Of a DNA stretch of 40,003 nt, positions 15,780 through 24,090 are shown piece after piece. How positions within the stretch are numbered: the stretch's first letter is position 1; each line of letters begins with the position of its first letter. Source of the DNA: Micromonospora inaquosa (GTDB lineage Bacteria; Actinomycetota; Actinomycetes; Mycobacteriales; Micromonosporaceae); assembly GCF_003857055.1 (NCBI RefSeq), contig NZ_QGSZ01000248.1, positions 1 to 40,003 of the forward strand, in the 5' to 3' direction. The translations under genes and the position numbers were made by a program. The notes beneath the pieces are model-generated. The model did not search any database. It saw nothing but the letters and a program-made list of their open reading frames with translations, and was not told the DNA's origin.

Positions 15780-16757
15780 TCAGCGGAGCCAGGGGATGTT
15801 GCGGTCGAGCAGGCCGCGCTCCTTGAGCTCCTTGCGCAGCGGGATCTCGTCGTCGACGTACCCGTCCCAGTTGATGCCCCAGTAGTTGGCGGTGTGGGTG
15901 CCCTCGCCGATCAGCTGGCGCTGCACCGGGGTGCGGTTGCGGTACCACTCGCCGTTCACGTCGGGGTGCAGCTCGTCCAGCGGGCGGATCCACCGGTAGG
16001 TGTAGCCGACGAAGAGCATCTTGCGGGTGATGGTCGACAGGTTCGTCGACCGCGAGTGCCACTGCCGGCGGTCGAAGATGAAGGCGTCGCCCGGGTTGGC
16101 GGTGATCTCCACCGTGCCCTCCGGGTCGGGGTTCTGCACGGTGAGGTCCGCCGGTCGGGGCAGCGAGTTCTTCAGGTGGCTGCCCGGGATGACCTTGGTG
16201 GCGCCACGGCCGGTCTCGGAGAGGTCCGACAGCACGTACGCGACCTTCAGCGAGAACATCGGCCGAGGCAGGTTCGGGTCCATCGTCTCCGGGTCGGAGT
16301 TCTGCCGGTACCCGTCCTGGTGCCAACCCCAGTACGGCTTCTCCGGCTCGGCGGCCGGCGGGGTGACGTCCAGGTGGTTGTGGTGGGTGTAGATGTTCCA
16401 GCCGGCCAGCCCCCACATGTACGGGAAGGCGATCGGGTGGGTCAGCAGCTCACCGAAGAGCTCGTCGCGCTCCAGGAAGCCCAGCAGGTGCAGGGTGCCG
16501 TCCTTCTTGGTGGTGCCCTTCGCCTGTTCCTCCGCGTAGACGCGGTCGACCGCTGCCTCCAGCGCCGCCCGGTGGTCCTCCGTCAGGACGTTGCGCAGCA
16601 GGAGGAAACCCTGCTCGTGGAACTCCTTGCGGTCAATGTCGCTGATCGGTTCGTAACCGGTCCGGTCGCCGTAATCGAACACCGCGTCGTACCCCTCCCC
16701 ATGAGGTGAAACCTTTTCTGGCACAGGCCGCCGATCGTAACGCGGTGTCCCAGGCAT
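15780..16757 (-). CDS. Phytanoyl-CoA dioxygenase (PhyH) family Fe(II)/2-oxoglutarate enzyme
   Basis: This 325-residue protein belongs to the PhyH family of non-haem iron, 2-oxoglutarate-dependent hydroxylases. The metal triad is visible as WHQDGYR (His146, Asp148) and QWHSRSTNLS (His234), with Arg245 a candidate 2-oxoglutarate ligand. GATKVIPGSH before the second histidine is also typical. Related enzymes hydroxylate ectoine, natural products and phytanoyl-CoA; there is no ectoine or biosynthetic gene beside it, so the substrate is unknown. The ATG at 16757 is assumed; GTG 16724 and a GTG 39 bases later, behind GGGGAGGGG, are alternatives. Confidence 0.88.
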   Translation of the reverse strand: MPGTPRYDRRPVPEKVSPHGEGYDAVFDYGDRTGYEPISDIDRKEFHEQGFLLLRNVLTEDHRAALEAAVDRVYAEEQAKGTTKKDGTLHLLGFLERDELFGELLTHPIAFPYMWGLAGWNIYTHHNHLDVTPPAAEPEKPYWGWHQDGYRQNSDPETMDPNLPRPMFSLKVAYVLSDLSETGRGATKVIPGSHLKNSLPRPADLTVQNPDPEGTVEITANPGDAFIFDRRQWHSRSTNLSTITRKMLFVGYTYRWIRPLDELHPDVNGEWYRNRTPVQRQLIGEGTHTANYWGINWDGYVDDEIPLRKELKERGLLDRNIPWLR

Positions 16758-16903
16758 CGGGGAGGGTGTGTTCGGGGATTGGGGCGGAGTGGGACCCCGC
16801 GCAGCGAGAGAAACGCACAGAGTGAGATCTAGGTGATCAATAGCGGGATTTCACGCACTTTGCCGGATTGTGCGGTCACTGCCGGTTAAGAGATCCGGGG
16901 TGA

Positions 16904-17764
16904 TCAACCTTCGTTGAACACCTCGGCCACCACCTGAGCGGCGGGGCCCTGCTGTCCGCTCACCCGGCCCCACGAGCCGTCGCGCGCGGTCCACTCCAGG
17001 TCGCCGAAGCGGACCCGCTTCACCCCGTGGTCCTGGGCGTGTGAGACCAGCCAGTGCGCGTACCGCCAGCCGTCGCGTTGGTCGCCCGGGGTCACCGCCA
17101 ACCCGGTCGCCTCGGTCGGGTCGGTGCCCTTCAAGCCCCAGTCCAGCACCAGGTTGCGGGCCAGCTGCGCCGCCGCCGCCGCGCCATGCATCGCCGGGGT
17201 GCGGCCCACCGTGCAGGCGACCGCGCCGCTGGCGTCGCCGAGCAGCGCCCGGCTGAGCACCTCGGAGTCGCCGGCCCACTTCTGGTACGCCTCGGGGAAC
17301 GCCGAGCGCTGCACCCGCTGGGCGGCATCGGTGATCCGCATCTTCTCCCAGCCGCGCACCTTCTTCAGGGCCGCGTAGAACCGGTTGGCCGCGTAGCGCG
17401 GATCGCGGATCTGCGCCGGGGTGCCCCAGCCCTGGCTCGGTCGCTGCTGGAACAGGCCGACCGAGTCGCGGTCGCCGTCGGCGAGATTGCGCAGTCCGGA
17501 CTCCTGGTACGCGGTGGCTAGCGCGACCACGACGGCCCGCTCGGGCATTCCACGCTTCGCGCCGATCGCCGCGATGGTCGCCGCGTTGGCCATCTGGTCA
17601 GCGTCCAGCGCGACCCGCCCATCGGCCTGCACTGTGCACTTCCGTGCCACCAGCGGCAACTTGAGGTTGTCACCGACCTGCCGTACCACGAGCCAGATCG
17701 CGATCACGGCGATGAGGATGAGCGCCACTCCACCCGCCACGGTTGCCCGAGTTCGCACCCACAC
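16904..17764 (-). CDS. Membrane-anchored lytic-transglycosylase-like protein
   Basis: The 286-residue protein has an N-terminal transmembrane anchor (about residues 11-28) and an extracytoplasmic domain. The segment TAYQESGLRNLADGDRDSVG and then LFQQRPSQGWGTP (residues 85-115) recalls the active-site stretch of lytic transglycosylases and lysozyme-like folds, with Glu88 as candidate catalytic acid. DPRYAANRFYAALKKV follows. Similar actinobacterial proteins are often annotated only as hypothetical. The C-terminal half (TPGDQRDGWRYAHWLVSHA) resembles a small conserved wall-associated module. The start is GTG 17764. It likely acts on peptidoglycan at the outer face, but activity is inferred. Confidence 0.75.
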   Translation of the reverse strand: MWVRTRATVAGGVALILIAVIAIWLVVRQVGDNLKLPLVARKCTVQADGRVALDADQMANAATIAAIGAKRGMPERAVVVALATAYQESGLRNLADGDRDSVGLFQQRPSQGWGTPAQIRDPRYAANRFYAALKKVRGWEKMRITDAAQRVQRSAFPEAYQKWAGDSEVLSRALLGDASGAVACTVGRTPAMHGAAAAAQLARNLVLDWGLKGTDPTEATGLAVTPGDQRDGWRYAHWLVSHAQDHGVKRVRFGDLEWTARDGSWGRVSGQQGPAAQVVAEVFNEG

Positions 17765-18087
17765 CCCCAGCTCGACAGTCTGCCAAGCGTACGTCCCCGC
17801 ACGCCCTCTCCGGGTCGTCCGAGCGGTTCGGGCCCGGTTCGGCCAGCTCCGACCAGTTCGGGGTCGGCTCCGTTGTCGCGTGCCGGTTGGCGACGTTCCC
17901 GCTCCGGTGGCGATCTCACCTGCTCGGTCGTTCTGTCACCCGCCCCCGAAGGTGGGCTGTCGTGCGCGTCACCGGGTGGGCGACGACGGGAAGCGATTGA
18001 CCGGTCAAGGACTTAGCGCTGTTGACATGTCAATCCGACCTACCGCCTGTACCCGGCGCGTCGGTCACCGAACGAGGAGGAGTTCCA
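17765..18087. other. Divergent intergenic region before the abnormal SDR
   Basis: Bases 17810-17880 hold short GTTCGG-rich degenerate repeats. Bases 17997-18033 hold two 12-bp palindromes described separately. No gene is seen. A promoter for the SDR must lie here, but I cannot fix -35/-10 boxes. Confidence 0.6.
17997..18033 (+). promoter_or_regulatory. Pair of 12-bp palindromes, likely operator
   Basis: TTGACCGGTCAA at 17997-18008 and TTGACATGTCAA at 18022-18033 are both perfect palindromes of the form TTGAC-NN-GTCAA. Their centres are 25 bp apart. The pair lies 54 bp before the SDR start and is typical in layout of sites for a dimeric repressor. No regulator gene is adjacent. Confidence 0.7.
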
Positions 18088-18852
18088 ATGGGAACGCTCG
18101 ACGGCAAGGTCGTGCTGATCACCGGCACCGGCGGCGGCCTGGGCCGCGTCGCGGCGCTGACCTTCGCCCGCGAGGGCGCGAAGGTCGTCGGGGCCGACCT
18201 CCAGGTAACCGGTAACGACGAGACGGTCGAACTCGTCCGCGCCGCAGGCGGGGAGATGACCGGCATCGCGCCGGTCGACCTCACCGACCCCGAGCAGGTA
18301 CGCAAGCTCGTCGACGACGCTGCCGCCGCCTACGGCGGACTCGACGTCGTCTACAACAACGCGGCCGCGCTCCGCTTCGGCCCGATGCCCGACTTCTCCG
18401 TGCAGGACTGGCGCTACACCATCACCGGAGAACTCGACATTCCGTACTTCGTGTCGAAGTTCGCCTGGCCGCACCTTGTCCGGCGCGGTGGGGGCGTCAT
18501 CATCAGCGCCGCCTCCATGGCCGGGATGATCGGCGGTCACGTGCCGCCGATGGTCGGCCACACCGCCGCGAACGCCGGCATCATCGGCATGACGCGACAG
18601 CTCGCGCTCGAAGGCGCGCCGCACGGGATCCGCGCGGTGGCGGTCAGCCCCGGCCCCACCCTCACCCCGGCCAGCGAACGCGACCTCGGTGACAACCAGG
18701 AGGCACGGGACGCCATCACCGCCAAGACGCTCCTCAAGCGTTTCGCGCGCCCCGAGGAGATCGTCGAACTGGTGGTCTTCCTCGCGTCCGACCGGGCGTC
18801 GTACATCACCGGGGCGAACTACCCGGTCGACGGCGGCGCGACCGCCTGGTGA
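18088..18852 (+). CDS. SDR family protein with replaced catalytic residues
   Basis: The 254-residue protein is a short-chain dehydrogenase/reductase with the cofactor-binding TGTGGGLG (12-19), NNAA (90-93) and a normal C-terminus (PVDGGATAW). The catalytic tetrad is abnormal. Where YxxxK is expected it has HTAAN (His158, Asn162), and the usual central Asn appears as Glu115 in TITGELDI, while Ser143 (SAASMAG) is present. The fold and NAD(P) binding should be intact, but normal Tyr/Lys chemistry cannot work. It starts at ATG 18088 behind GAGGAGGAG. It may have another activity or a binding role. Two palindromes sit upstream. Confidence 0.88.
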   Translation: MGTLDGKVVLITGTGGGLGRVAALTFAREGAKVVGADLQVTGNDETVELVRAAGGEMTGIAPVDLTDPEQVRKLVDDAAAAYGGLDVVYNNAAALRFGPMPDFSVQDWRYTITGELDIPYFVSKFAWPHLVRRGGGVIISAASMAGMIGGHVPPMVGHTAANAGIIGMTRQLALEGAPHGIRAVAVSPGPTLTPASERDLGDNQEARDAITAKTLLKRFARPEEIVELVVFLASDRASYITGANYPVDGGATAW

Positions 18853-18861
18853 GCCGATCCT

Positions 18862-18890
18862 GGGGCGCCGCCGCTCCCCGGCGGCGCCCC
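18862..18890. terminator. Bidirectional hairpin between SDR and hydratase genes
   Basis: An 11-bp perfect stem, GGGGCGCCGCC at 18862-18872 with GGCGGCGCCCC at 18880-18890, has a 7-base loop and lies between convergent genes. There is no T-tract. Confidence 0.7.
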
Positions 18891-18895
18891 GACCC

Positions 18896-19684
18896 TCAGT
18901 CGTCCAGGGCGGGCACCCAGCGCGCCGGTCGACGTTCGCGGAAGGCCATGACCCCCTCGCGCCCCTCGTCGGAGAGGAAGTAACCGGTCGAGACGGCGGA
19001 CAGCCGGGCCAGCTCGGCACGCAGCTCGGCGGTACCCGGTCGGCGCAGCAACTCCTTGGCGCCGGCCAACGCGCCCGGCGCGCCGCGCACCAGCGAGTCG
19101 CAGTAGCCCCGTACCGCGTCGTCCAGCCCGTCCGCCGGGACCGACGCCGTGACCAGGCCGATCTCGGCGGCCCGGCGACCGTCGAAGGTGTCCCCGGTCA
19201 GGTACAGCTCGGCGGCGGCACGGGAGTGCAGCCGGGGCAGCACGGTCGCCGAGATCACCGCCGGGATCACCCCGATGCGTACCTCGGTGAACGCGAACGT
19301 CGCCTCGTCCGCGCAGACCGCCAGGTCGGCGGCGGCGATCAGGCCGAGCCCACCGGCCCGCGCCGGCCCGCCGACCCGGGCCAGCACCGGCTTCGGGCAC
19401 TCCCAGAGCGCCGCGAGCACGTCGCCCAGCATGCCGGCCGGCACCGTCCCGCTGGCGTACGCCGCGGCGGTCTCCTTCAGGTCCGCGCCCGAGCAGAACA
19501 CCGGGCCGGTGTGGTCGAGCACGATCACTCGGACCGCCTCGTCGGCCACCGCGCCCGCCAGCCCGGACAGCAGCTGCGTCATCAGGCCGGTGGAGAGCGC
19601 ATTGCGGTTGTGCGGGCTGTCCAGGGTGAGGGTGGTCACCCCACGGGCCGTGGCGACCCGCACGAGGACGTCGGGAGAGGTCAT
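18896..19684 (-). CDS. Enoyl-CoA hydratase/isomerase family protein
   Basis: The 262-residue crotonase-fold protein has the CoA-site block FCSGADLKE (63-71), the oxyanion-hole region ARAGGLGLIAAADLAV and FTEVRIGVIP. In classic hydratases the first catalytic Glu lies in GGGxEL; here that position is Gly (GGLGL, near residue 114), while the second Glu (FTEVRIG, residue 134) is kept. Some methylglutaconyl-CoA hydratases of leucine breakdown show the same GGLGL pattern, so this is a possible role. The ATG at 19684 is just 19 bp from the divergent hemW start, so their promoters overlap. Confidence 0.85.
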   Translation of the reverse strand: MTSPDVLVRVATARGVTTLTLDSPHNRNALSTGLMTQLLSGLAGAVADEAVRVIVLDHTGPVFCSGADLKETAAAYASGTVPAGMLGDVLAALWECPKPVLARVGGPARAGGLGLIAAADLAVCADEATFAFTEVRIGVIPAVISATVLPRLHSRAAAELYLTGDTFDGRRAAEIGLVTASVPADGLDDAVRGYCDSLVRGAPGALAGAKELLRRPGTAELRAELARLSAVSTGYFLSDEGREGVMAFRERRPARWVPALDD

Positions 19685-19703
19685 GCCGGGCACACTAGTG
19701 GCC

Positions 19704-20927
19704 ATGCCCGGCGTCCTTCCAGATGGTGAGACCGTCCCCGTCGACGGCTCGTTGCCCGCCACCGCCACTGCCGCGGTCGGCGCGCGCGGCTTCGGCGTGT
19801 ACGTGCACGTGCCGTTCTGCGCCAGTCGCTGCGGCTACTGCGACTTCAACACCTACACGGCTGCGGAACTGGGCGGCGGTGCCAGCCGCGAGGGGTACGC
19901 CGACACCGTCCTGGCCGAGCTGAAGCTCGCCACCCGGGTGCTGGGCGACAACCCGCCGCCCCGGGTCGACACGGTCTTCGTCGGCGGCGGCACGCCCACC
20001 CTGCTCCCCGCCGACGACCTGGCCCGCATCCTCGACGGCATCGACCGCACCTGGGGGCTGGCCGCCGACGCCGAGGTGACCACCGAGGCCAACCCCGAGT
20101 CGGTCACCCCGGAATCGTTGAAGCTGCTGCGGGCGGCCGGCTACACCCGGATCTCGCTGGGCATGCAGTCCGCCTCCCCGGGCGTGCTGGCGATCCTGGA
20201 TCGCAAACACAGCGCCGGACGGGCCACCGCCGCCGCCCTGGAGGCGCGCGACGCCGGGTTCGAGCACGTCAACCTGGACCTGATCTACGGCACCCCGGGG
20301 GAGCGGGCCGAGGACTTCGCCGCCTCGCTGGAGCAGGTCGTCGCCGCCGGGGTGGACCACGTCAGCGCGTACGCCCTGATCGTCGAGGACGGCACCCGGC
20401 TCGCCGCCCGGATGCGGCGCGGCGAGCTGGCGTACCCCAGTGACGACGTGGCCGCGGATCGCTACCTGGCCGCGGAGGCCGCGCTCGACGCGGCCGGTCT
20501 CTCCTGGTACGAGGTCTCCAACTGGGCCCGCACCGAGGAGGCCCGCTGCCGGCACAACCTGCTCTACTGGACCGGCGCGGACTGGTGGGGACTGGGGCCG
20601 GGGGCGCACAGCCACGTCGGTGGGGTGCGCTGGTGGAACGTGAAACACCCCTCGGCGTACGCCCAGCGGTTGGCCGCCGGCGCCTCTCCCGGCCTGGCCC
20701 GCGAGGTGCTCACCGCCGACGAGGCGCACATGGAGGACGTGATGCTCCGGCTGCGGCTGGCCAGTGGCCTTCCGCTGGCGGTGCTCGACGCCACCGGCCG
20801 GGCCGGCGCCGAGCGGGCGCTGGCCGACGGCCTGCTGGCCGCCGACGAGTACGCCGGCGGCCGGGCGGTGCTCACCCTGCGCGGGCGGCTGCTCGCCGAC
20901 GCGGTCGTCCGCGACCTGCTGCCCTGA
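19704..20927 (+). CDS. hemW: Radical SAM haem chaperone HemW
   Basis: HemW is a radical SAM protein that binds haem and a 4Fe-4S cluster and hands haem to haemoproteins; it was formerly annotated as oxygen-independent coproporphyrinogen oxidase. The 407-residue protein has the cluster motif CASRCGYC (Cys-x3-Cys-x2-Cys), GGGTPTLL, and the HemW-type HNLLYW followed by GLGPGAHS. It lacks the extra N-terminal segment of true HemN. ATG 19704 is chosen because the conserved part follows within 30 codons and a CACACT box lies just upstream. It continues the conserved block into hrcA, with a DUF4870 gene in between. Confidence 0.94.
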   Translation: MPGVLPDGETVPVDGSLPATATAAVGARGFGVYVHVPFCASRCGYCDFNTYTAAELGGGASREGYADTVLAELKLATRVLGDNPPPRVDTVFVGGGTPTLLPADDLARILDGIDRTWGLAADAEVTTEANPESVTPESLKLLRAAGYTRISLGMQSASPGVLAILDRKHSAGRATAAALEARDAGFEHVNLDLIYGTPGERAEDFAASLEQVVAAGVDHVSAYALIVEDGTRLAARMRRGELAYPSDDVAADRYLAAEAALDAAGLSWYEVSNWARTEEARCRHNLLYWTGADWWGLGPGAHSHVGGVRWWNVKHPSAYAQRLAAGASPGLAREVLTADEAHMEDVMLRLRLASGLPLAVLDATGRAGAERALADGLLAADEYAGGRAVLTLRGRLLADAVVRDLLP

Positions 20928-20932
20928 GCGGC

Positions 20933-20987
20933 CCGCTGCCCCCGGACCGGGGCAGCGGTGGTCCGGACCGGCCGGGGGAGCGGCCGG
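20933..20987. terminator. Two hairpins between hemW and the DUF4870 gene
   Basis: CCGCTGCCCC at 20933-20942 pairs with GGGGCAGCGG at 20949-20958, and CCGGCCG at 20968-20974 pairs with CGGCCGG at 20981-20987. They separate convergent genes. Confidence 0.65.
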
Positions 20988-20993
20988 CTCGGC

Positions 20994-21620
20994 TCACTTG
21001 ATGAAGCTGGCGGAGAGCGGGTAGCGGTAGAGCTGACCCTCGTTGGCCTTGATGCCGGCGATGATGCCGAACACGGCGCCGAGGATGAGGGCCGCCGCGA
21101 CCCCGATGAACCCGATCAGGATGCAGGACAGGACCCAGCCGACCAGGCCGACGATCGACCAGATGAGCTGGAAGTTGAGTGCCGCCACAGCGTGTGCCCG
21201 GACGGTCGGGGACTGGCTGCCCCGCGCCAGCATCGCCACCAGCGGGCCGATCCAGCCGAGCACGCCACCGCTGATGATCATTCCGGCGGCGCCGCCGAAG
21301 TGCGCGACCAACGCCCAGGTCTTGTCCTCGTTGTTGGCGTAGCCGCCGCCGGGACCGCCGTAGGCCCCACCGGTCGGATAGCCGCCGGGCGGGGGGTAGC
21401 CCCCGGGCGGGGGATAGCCGGCCGGTGGGTAGCCGCCTGACGGCGGTGGGTCACCGGTGGGCGGCGGATAGCCACCGGCCGGGGGATAGCCGGCCGGGCC
21501 GGGTGCGCCGGACAGTGGGGCGGTGGGCGGCTCGGCCGACGGGGGCAGGCCCGGGGACGTCGGCTCCGGCGGGTAGTTGCCGGGGTCACCCGAGCCGGGA
21601 GGGCGAGGAGGTTCAGTCAT
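20994..21620 (-). CDS. DUF4870 membrane protein with proline/glycine-rich N-terminus
   Basis: The 208-residue protein has an N-terminal half made of PPxGGYP-type repeats (about residues 45-90), then a DUF4870 domain with three or four hydrophobic helices (WALVAHFGGAAGMIISGGVL, then LIWSIVGLVGWVLSCILIGF and further). DUF4870 proteins are small membrane proteins of unknown function. The repetitive tail probably lies in the cytoplasm and is disordered. The ATG at 21620 is preceded in frame by a GTG at 21629. It is divergent from hrcA, whose CIRCE operator lies in the gap and could influence both. Confidence 0.88.
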   Translation of the reverse strand: MTEPPRPPGSGDPGNYPPEPTSPGLPPSAEPPTAPLSGAPGPAGYPPAGGYPPPTGDPPPSGGYPPAGYPPPGGYPPPGGYPTGGAYGGPGGGYANNEDKTWALVAHFGGAAGMIISGGVLGWIGPLVAMLARGSQSPTVRAHAVAALNFQLIWSIVGLVGWVLSCILIGFIGVAAALILGAVFGIIAGIKANEGQLYRYPLSASFIK

Positions 21621-21762
21621 GGATGTCACGGTAGGGGCCCGTGGCAACGCCGCACCAGAGCGACACCGTCCGGGGGTGCGGGCCGATCGGCCCAGTGGGG
21701 TGGCGCGGGCCGCACCGACCGGTGGCCGTTGATCATCGCGTCGGCGGGCCTGCCGACGTAGA

Positions 21763-21789
21763 CTGGCACTCGTTACAGTCGAGTGCCAG
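21763..21789 (+). promoter_or_regulatory. CIRCE operator of hrcA
   Basis: CTGGCACTC at 21763-21771, nine bases, then GAGTGCCAG at 21781-21789 form the perfect 9-9-9 inverted repeat typical of CIRCE (consensus TTAGCACTC-N9-GAGTGCTAA). It is 57 bp before the hrcA start and is the expected autoregulatory HrcA site. Confidence 0.95.
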
Positions 21790-21845
21790 GACGGCTCGGC
21801 CGGCCCAGGGCGCCGGCGGCCGACGTGCGACAGGAGGTGCGGAGG

Positions 21846-22868
21846 ATGGGTCTCGACGACCGGAAACTCGCCGTGCTCCGCGCCATCGTCGAAGACTACG
21901 TCTCCACCCAGGAGCCGGTCGGCAGCAAGGCGCTGGTCGAGCGGCACCAGCTCGGGGTCTCCCCGGCCACGGTCCGCAACGACATGGCCGTGCTGGAGGA
22001 GGAGGGCTACATCCGGCAGCCGCACACCAGTGCCGGCCGGGTGCCCACCGACCGCGGCTACCGCCTCTTCGTCGACCGGTTGTCCCGGGTCAAGCCGCTG
22101 AGCCCGGCCGAGCGCCGGGCCATCGAGCGCTTCCTGGTCGGCGCGGTCGACCTCGACGACGTGGTGCACCGCACGGTGCGGCTGCTCGCCCAGTTGACCC
22201 GGCAGGTCGCCGTCGTGCAGTACCCGAGCCTGGCCCGCTCCTCGGTGCGTCACCTGGAGCTGGTGCCGATCTCCACCACCCGGCTGATGCTCGTCATGAT
22301 CGCGGACACCGGGCGGGTGGAGCAGCGACTCGTGGAGCTGCCCGGGCCGGTGCCCGCCGACGACGTCACCGACCTGCGCCGACTGATCAACGAGAAGCTC
22401 GCCAACGCCCGACTGTCCGAGACGCCACCGCTGGTGCAGGCGCTGGTCGAGGAGGCACCGACCGGGCTGCGGCCGACCATGACCACACTCGCCACCGTGC
22501 TGTTGGAGACACTGGTCGAACGGCACGAGGAGCGGATCGCGCTCGCCGGCACCGCCAACCTCACCCGGGGTGGCCTGCTCGACTTCCAGGGCTCCCTGCG
22601 GCCGATCCTTGAGGCTCTGGAGGAGGAGGTCGTGCTGCTCAAGCTCATCGGTGAGACCGAGCCGAGCACGACCCGGGTGCTGATCGGCGACGAGAACGAG
22701 TTCGACAACCTGCGCGCCGCCTCGGTGGTCAGCACCGGGTACGGCCCGGGCACCACCATCGTGGGCGGCCTGGGGGTGCTGGGGCCCACCCGGATGGACT
22801 ACCCCGGCAACATCGCCACGGTGCGCGCCGTGGCACGCTACGTGGGCGAGTTGCTGGCCCAGAACTGA
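21846..22868 (+). CDS. hrcA: Heat-inducible transcription repressor HrcA
   Basis: HrcA represses heat-shock genes by binding CIRCE and is refolded by GroEL. The 340-residue product has an N-terminal winged helix with [20 protein letters not shown] and the typical [15 protein letters not shown] (near 60-75). The C-terminal domain includes [11 protein letters not shown] and VVSTGYGPG. The ATG at 21846 has AGGAGG about eight bases upstream. A CIRCE site precedes it, and dnaJ and rsmE follow in the same direction, as in other actinobacteria, so the three likely form one operon. Confidence 0.97.
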   Translation: MGLDDRKLAVLRAIVEDYVSTQEPVGSKALVERHQLGVSPATVRNDMAVLEEEGYIRQPHTSAGRVPTDRGYRLFVDRLSRVKPLSPAERRAIERFLVGAVDLDDVVHRTVRLLAQLTRQVAVVQYPSLARSSVRHLELVPISTTRLMLVMIADTGRVEQRLVELPGPVPADDVTDLRRLINEKLANARLSETPPLVQALVEEAPTGLRPTMTTLATVLLETLVERHEERIALAGTANLTRGGLLDFQGSLRPILEALEEEVVLLKLIGETEPSTTRVLIGDENEFDNLRAASVVSTGYGPGTTIVGGLGVLGPTRMDYPGNIATVRAVARYVGELLAQN

Positions 22869-22943
22869 TTGGTCAGGGCCGACGCGGCCGGCTGCGGCCG
22901 CCGACCGGCGCAACGCGAGACGAACATGAGGACACGGAACGCA

Positions 22944-24089
22944 GTGGCCAGGGACTACTACGGCATTCTCGGTGTGAGCCGGGAAGCCTCCGATGATGAG
23001 ATCAAGCGCGCCTACCGCAAGCTGGCGCGCCAGTTCCACCCGGACGTCAATCCGGACCCGGAGGCTCAGGAGAAGTTCAAGGACATCAACGCCGCGTACG
23101 AGGTCCTCTCGGACGACCGCAAGCGGCAGATCGTCGACCTGGGTGGCGACCCGCTCGCCCCGGGTGGCGGCGGCGCTGGCGGCCCGGGTGGCCCCGGCGG
23201 TGCCGGACCGTTCGTCGGTTTCCAGGACATCATGGACGCCTTCTTCGGCGGTGCGGGAGGTGGCGCCCGTGGCCCACGGCCGCGTACCCGCCCGGGCGCC
23301 GACGCGATCCTGCGGCTCGAACTCGACCTGCACGAGACGGCGTTCGGCGTCGAGGCCCCGATCACCGTCGACACCGCTGTGCTCTGCACCACCTGCTCGG
23401 GCGCTGGCACGGCAGCCGGCACGCACCTGGCGACCTGTGAGGCGTGCGGCGGTCGGGGCGAGGTGCAGTCGGTGCAGCGCACCTTCCTCGGCCAGGTGGT
23501 CTCCGCCCGGCCGTGCACCGTGTGCCAGGGCTACGGCACCACCATCCCGCACCCCTGCCCCACCTGCGCCGGCGACGGCCGGGTGCGGACCCGCCGCTCG
23601 CTGACCGTCAAGATCCCGGCCGGCGTCGAGGACGGCATGCGGATCCGGCTGGCCCAGCAGGGCGAGGTGGGCCCCGGTGGGGGCACCGCCGGTGACCTCT
23701 ACGTGGAGATCCACGAGCGCCCGCACGACGTGTACTCCCGCAAGGGCGACGACCTGCACTGCCGGGTCACCGTGCCGATGACGGCGGCGGCGCTGGGCAC
23801 CCGGCTGACCATCAAGACGCTGGACAGCGAGGAGACCGTCGACGTCAAGGCCGGCACCCAGCCGGCCAGCACGCTGCGACTGCGCGCCCGGGGCGTGCCG
23901 CACCTGCGCGGCACCGGCCGGGGCGACCTCTACGTGCACCTGGACGTGCGGACGCCGACCAAGCTCGACCCGGACCAGGAGAAGATGCTGCGCGACTTCG
24001 CCAAGACCCGTGGTGAGGAGGTCGCCGAGCTGTCCAAGCAGGGCGGCTTCTTCTCCCGGATGCGCGACGCGTTCAACGGGCACGCCTGA
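22944..24089 (+). CDS. dnaJ: Chaperone DnaJ (HrcA-linked, DnaJ2 type)
   Basis: This 381-residue Hsp40 co-chaperone stimulates the ATPase of DnaK. It has the J domain with HPD ([10 protein letters not shown]), a glycine-rich linker ([15 protein letters not shown]), four CxxCxGxG zinc repeats ([32 protein letters not shown]), then the substrate-binding domains. The first repeat is preceded by TAVL. It is the hrcA-linked copy, distinct from the dnaK-linked one. The start is GTG 22944, ahead of the conserved [13 protein letters not shown] 22926 is an alternative. The gene ends one base before rsmE. Confidence 0.95.
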   Translation: MARDYYGILGVSREASDDEIKRAYRKLARQFHPDVNPDPEAQEKFKDINAAYEVLSDDRKRQIVDLGGDPLAPGGGGAGGPGGPGGAGPFVGFQDIMDAFFGGAGGGARGPRPRTRPGADAILRLELDLHETAFGVEAPITVDTAVLCTTCSGAGTAAGTHLATCEACGGRGEVQSVQRTFLGQVVSARPCTVCQGYGTTIPHPCPTCAGDGRVRTRRSLTVKIPAGVEDGMRIRLAQQGEVGPGGGTAGDLYVEIHERPHDVYSRKGDDLHCRVTVPMTAAALGTRLTIKTLDSEETVDVKAGTQPASTLRLRARGVPHLRGTGRGDLYVHLDVRTPTKLDPDQEKMLRDFAKTRGEEVAELSKQGGFFSRMRDAFNGHA

Positions 24090-24090
24090 G

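Noticed and set aside
18022..18050. TTGACA as a simple -35 box of the SDR promoter
   Set aside because: No -10 box occurs at normal spacing, and the sequence is one half of a perfect palindrome that recurs 25 bp upstream.
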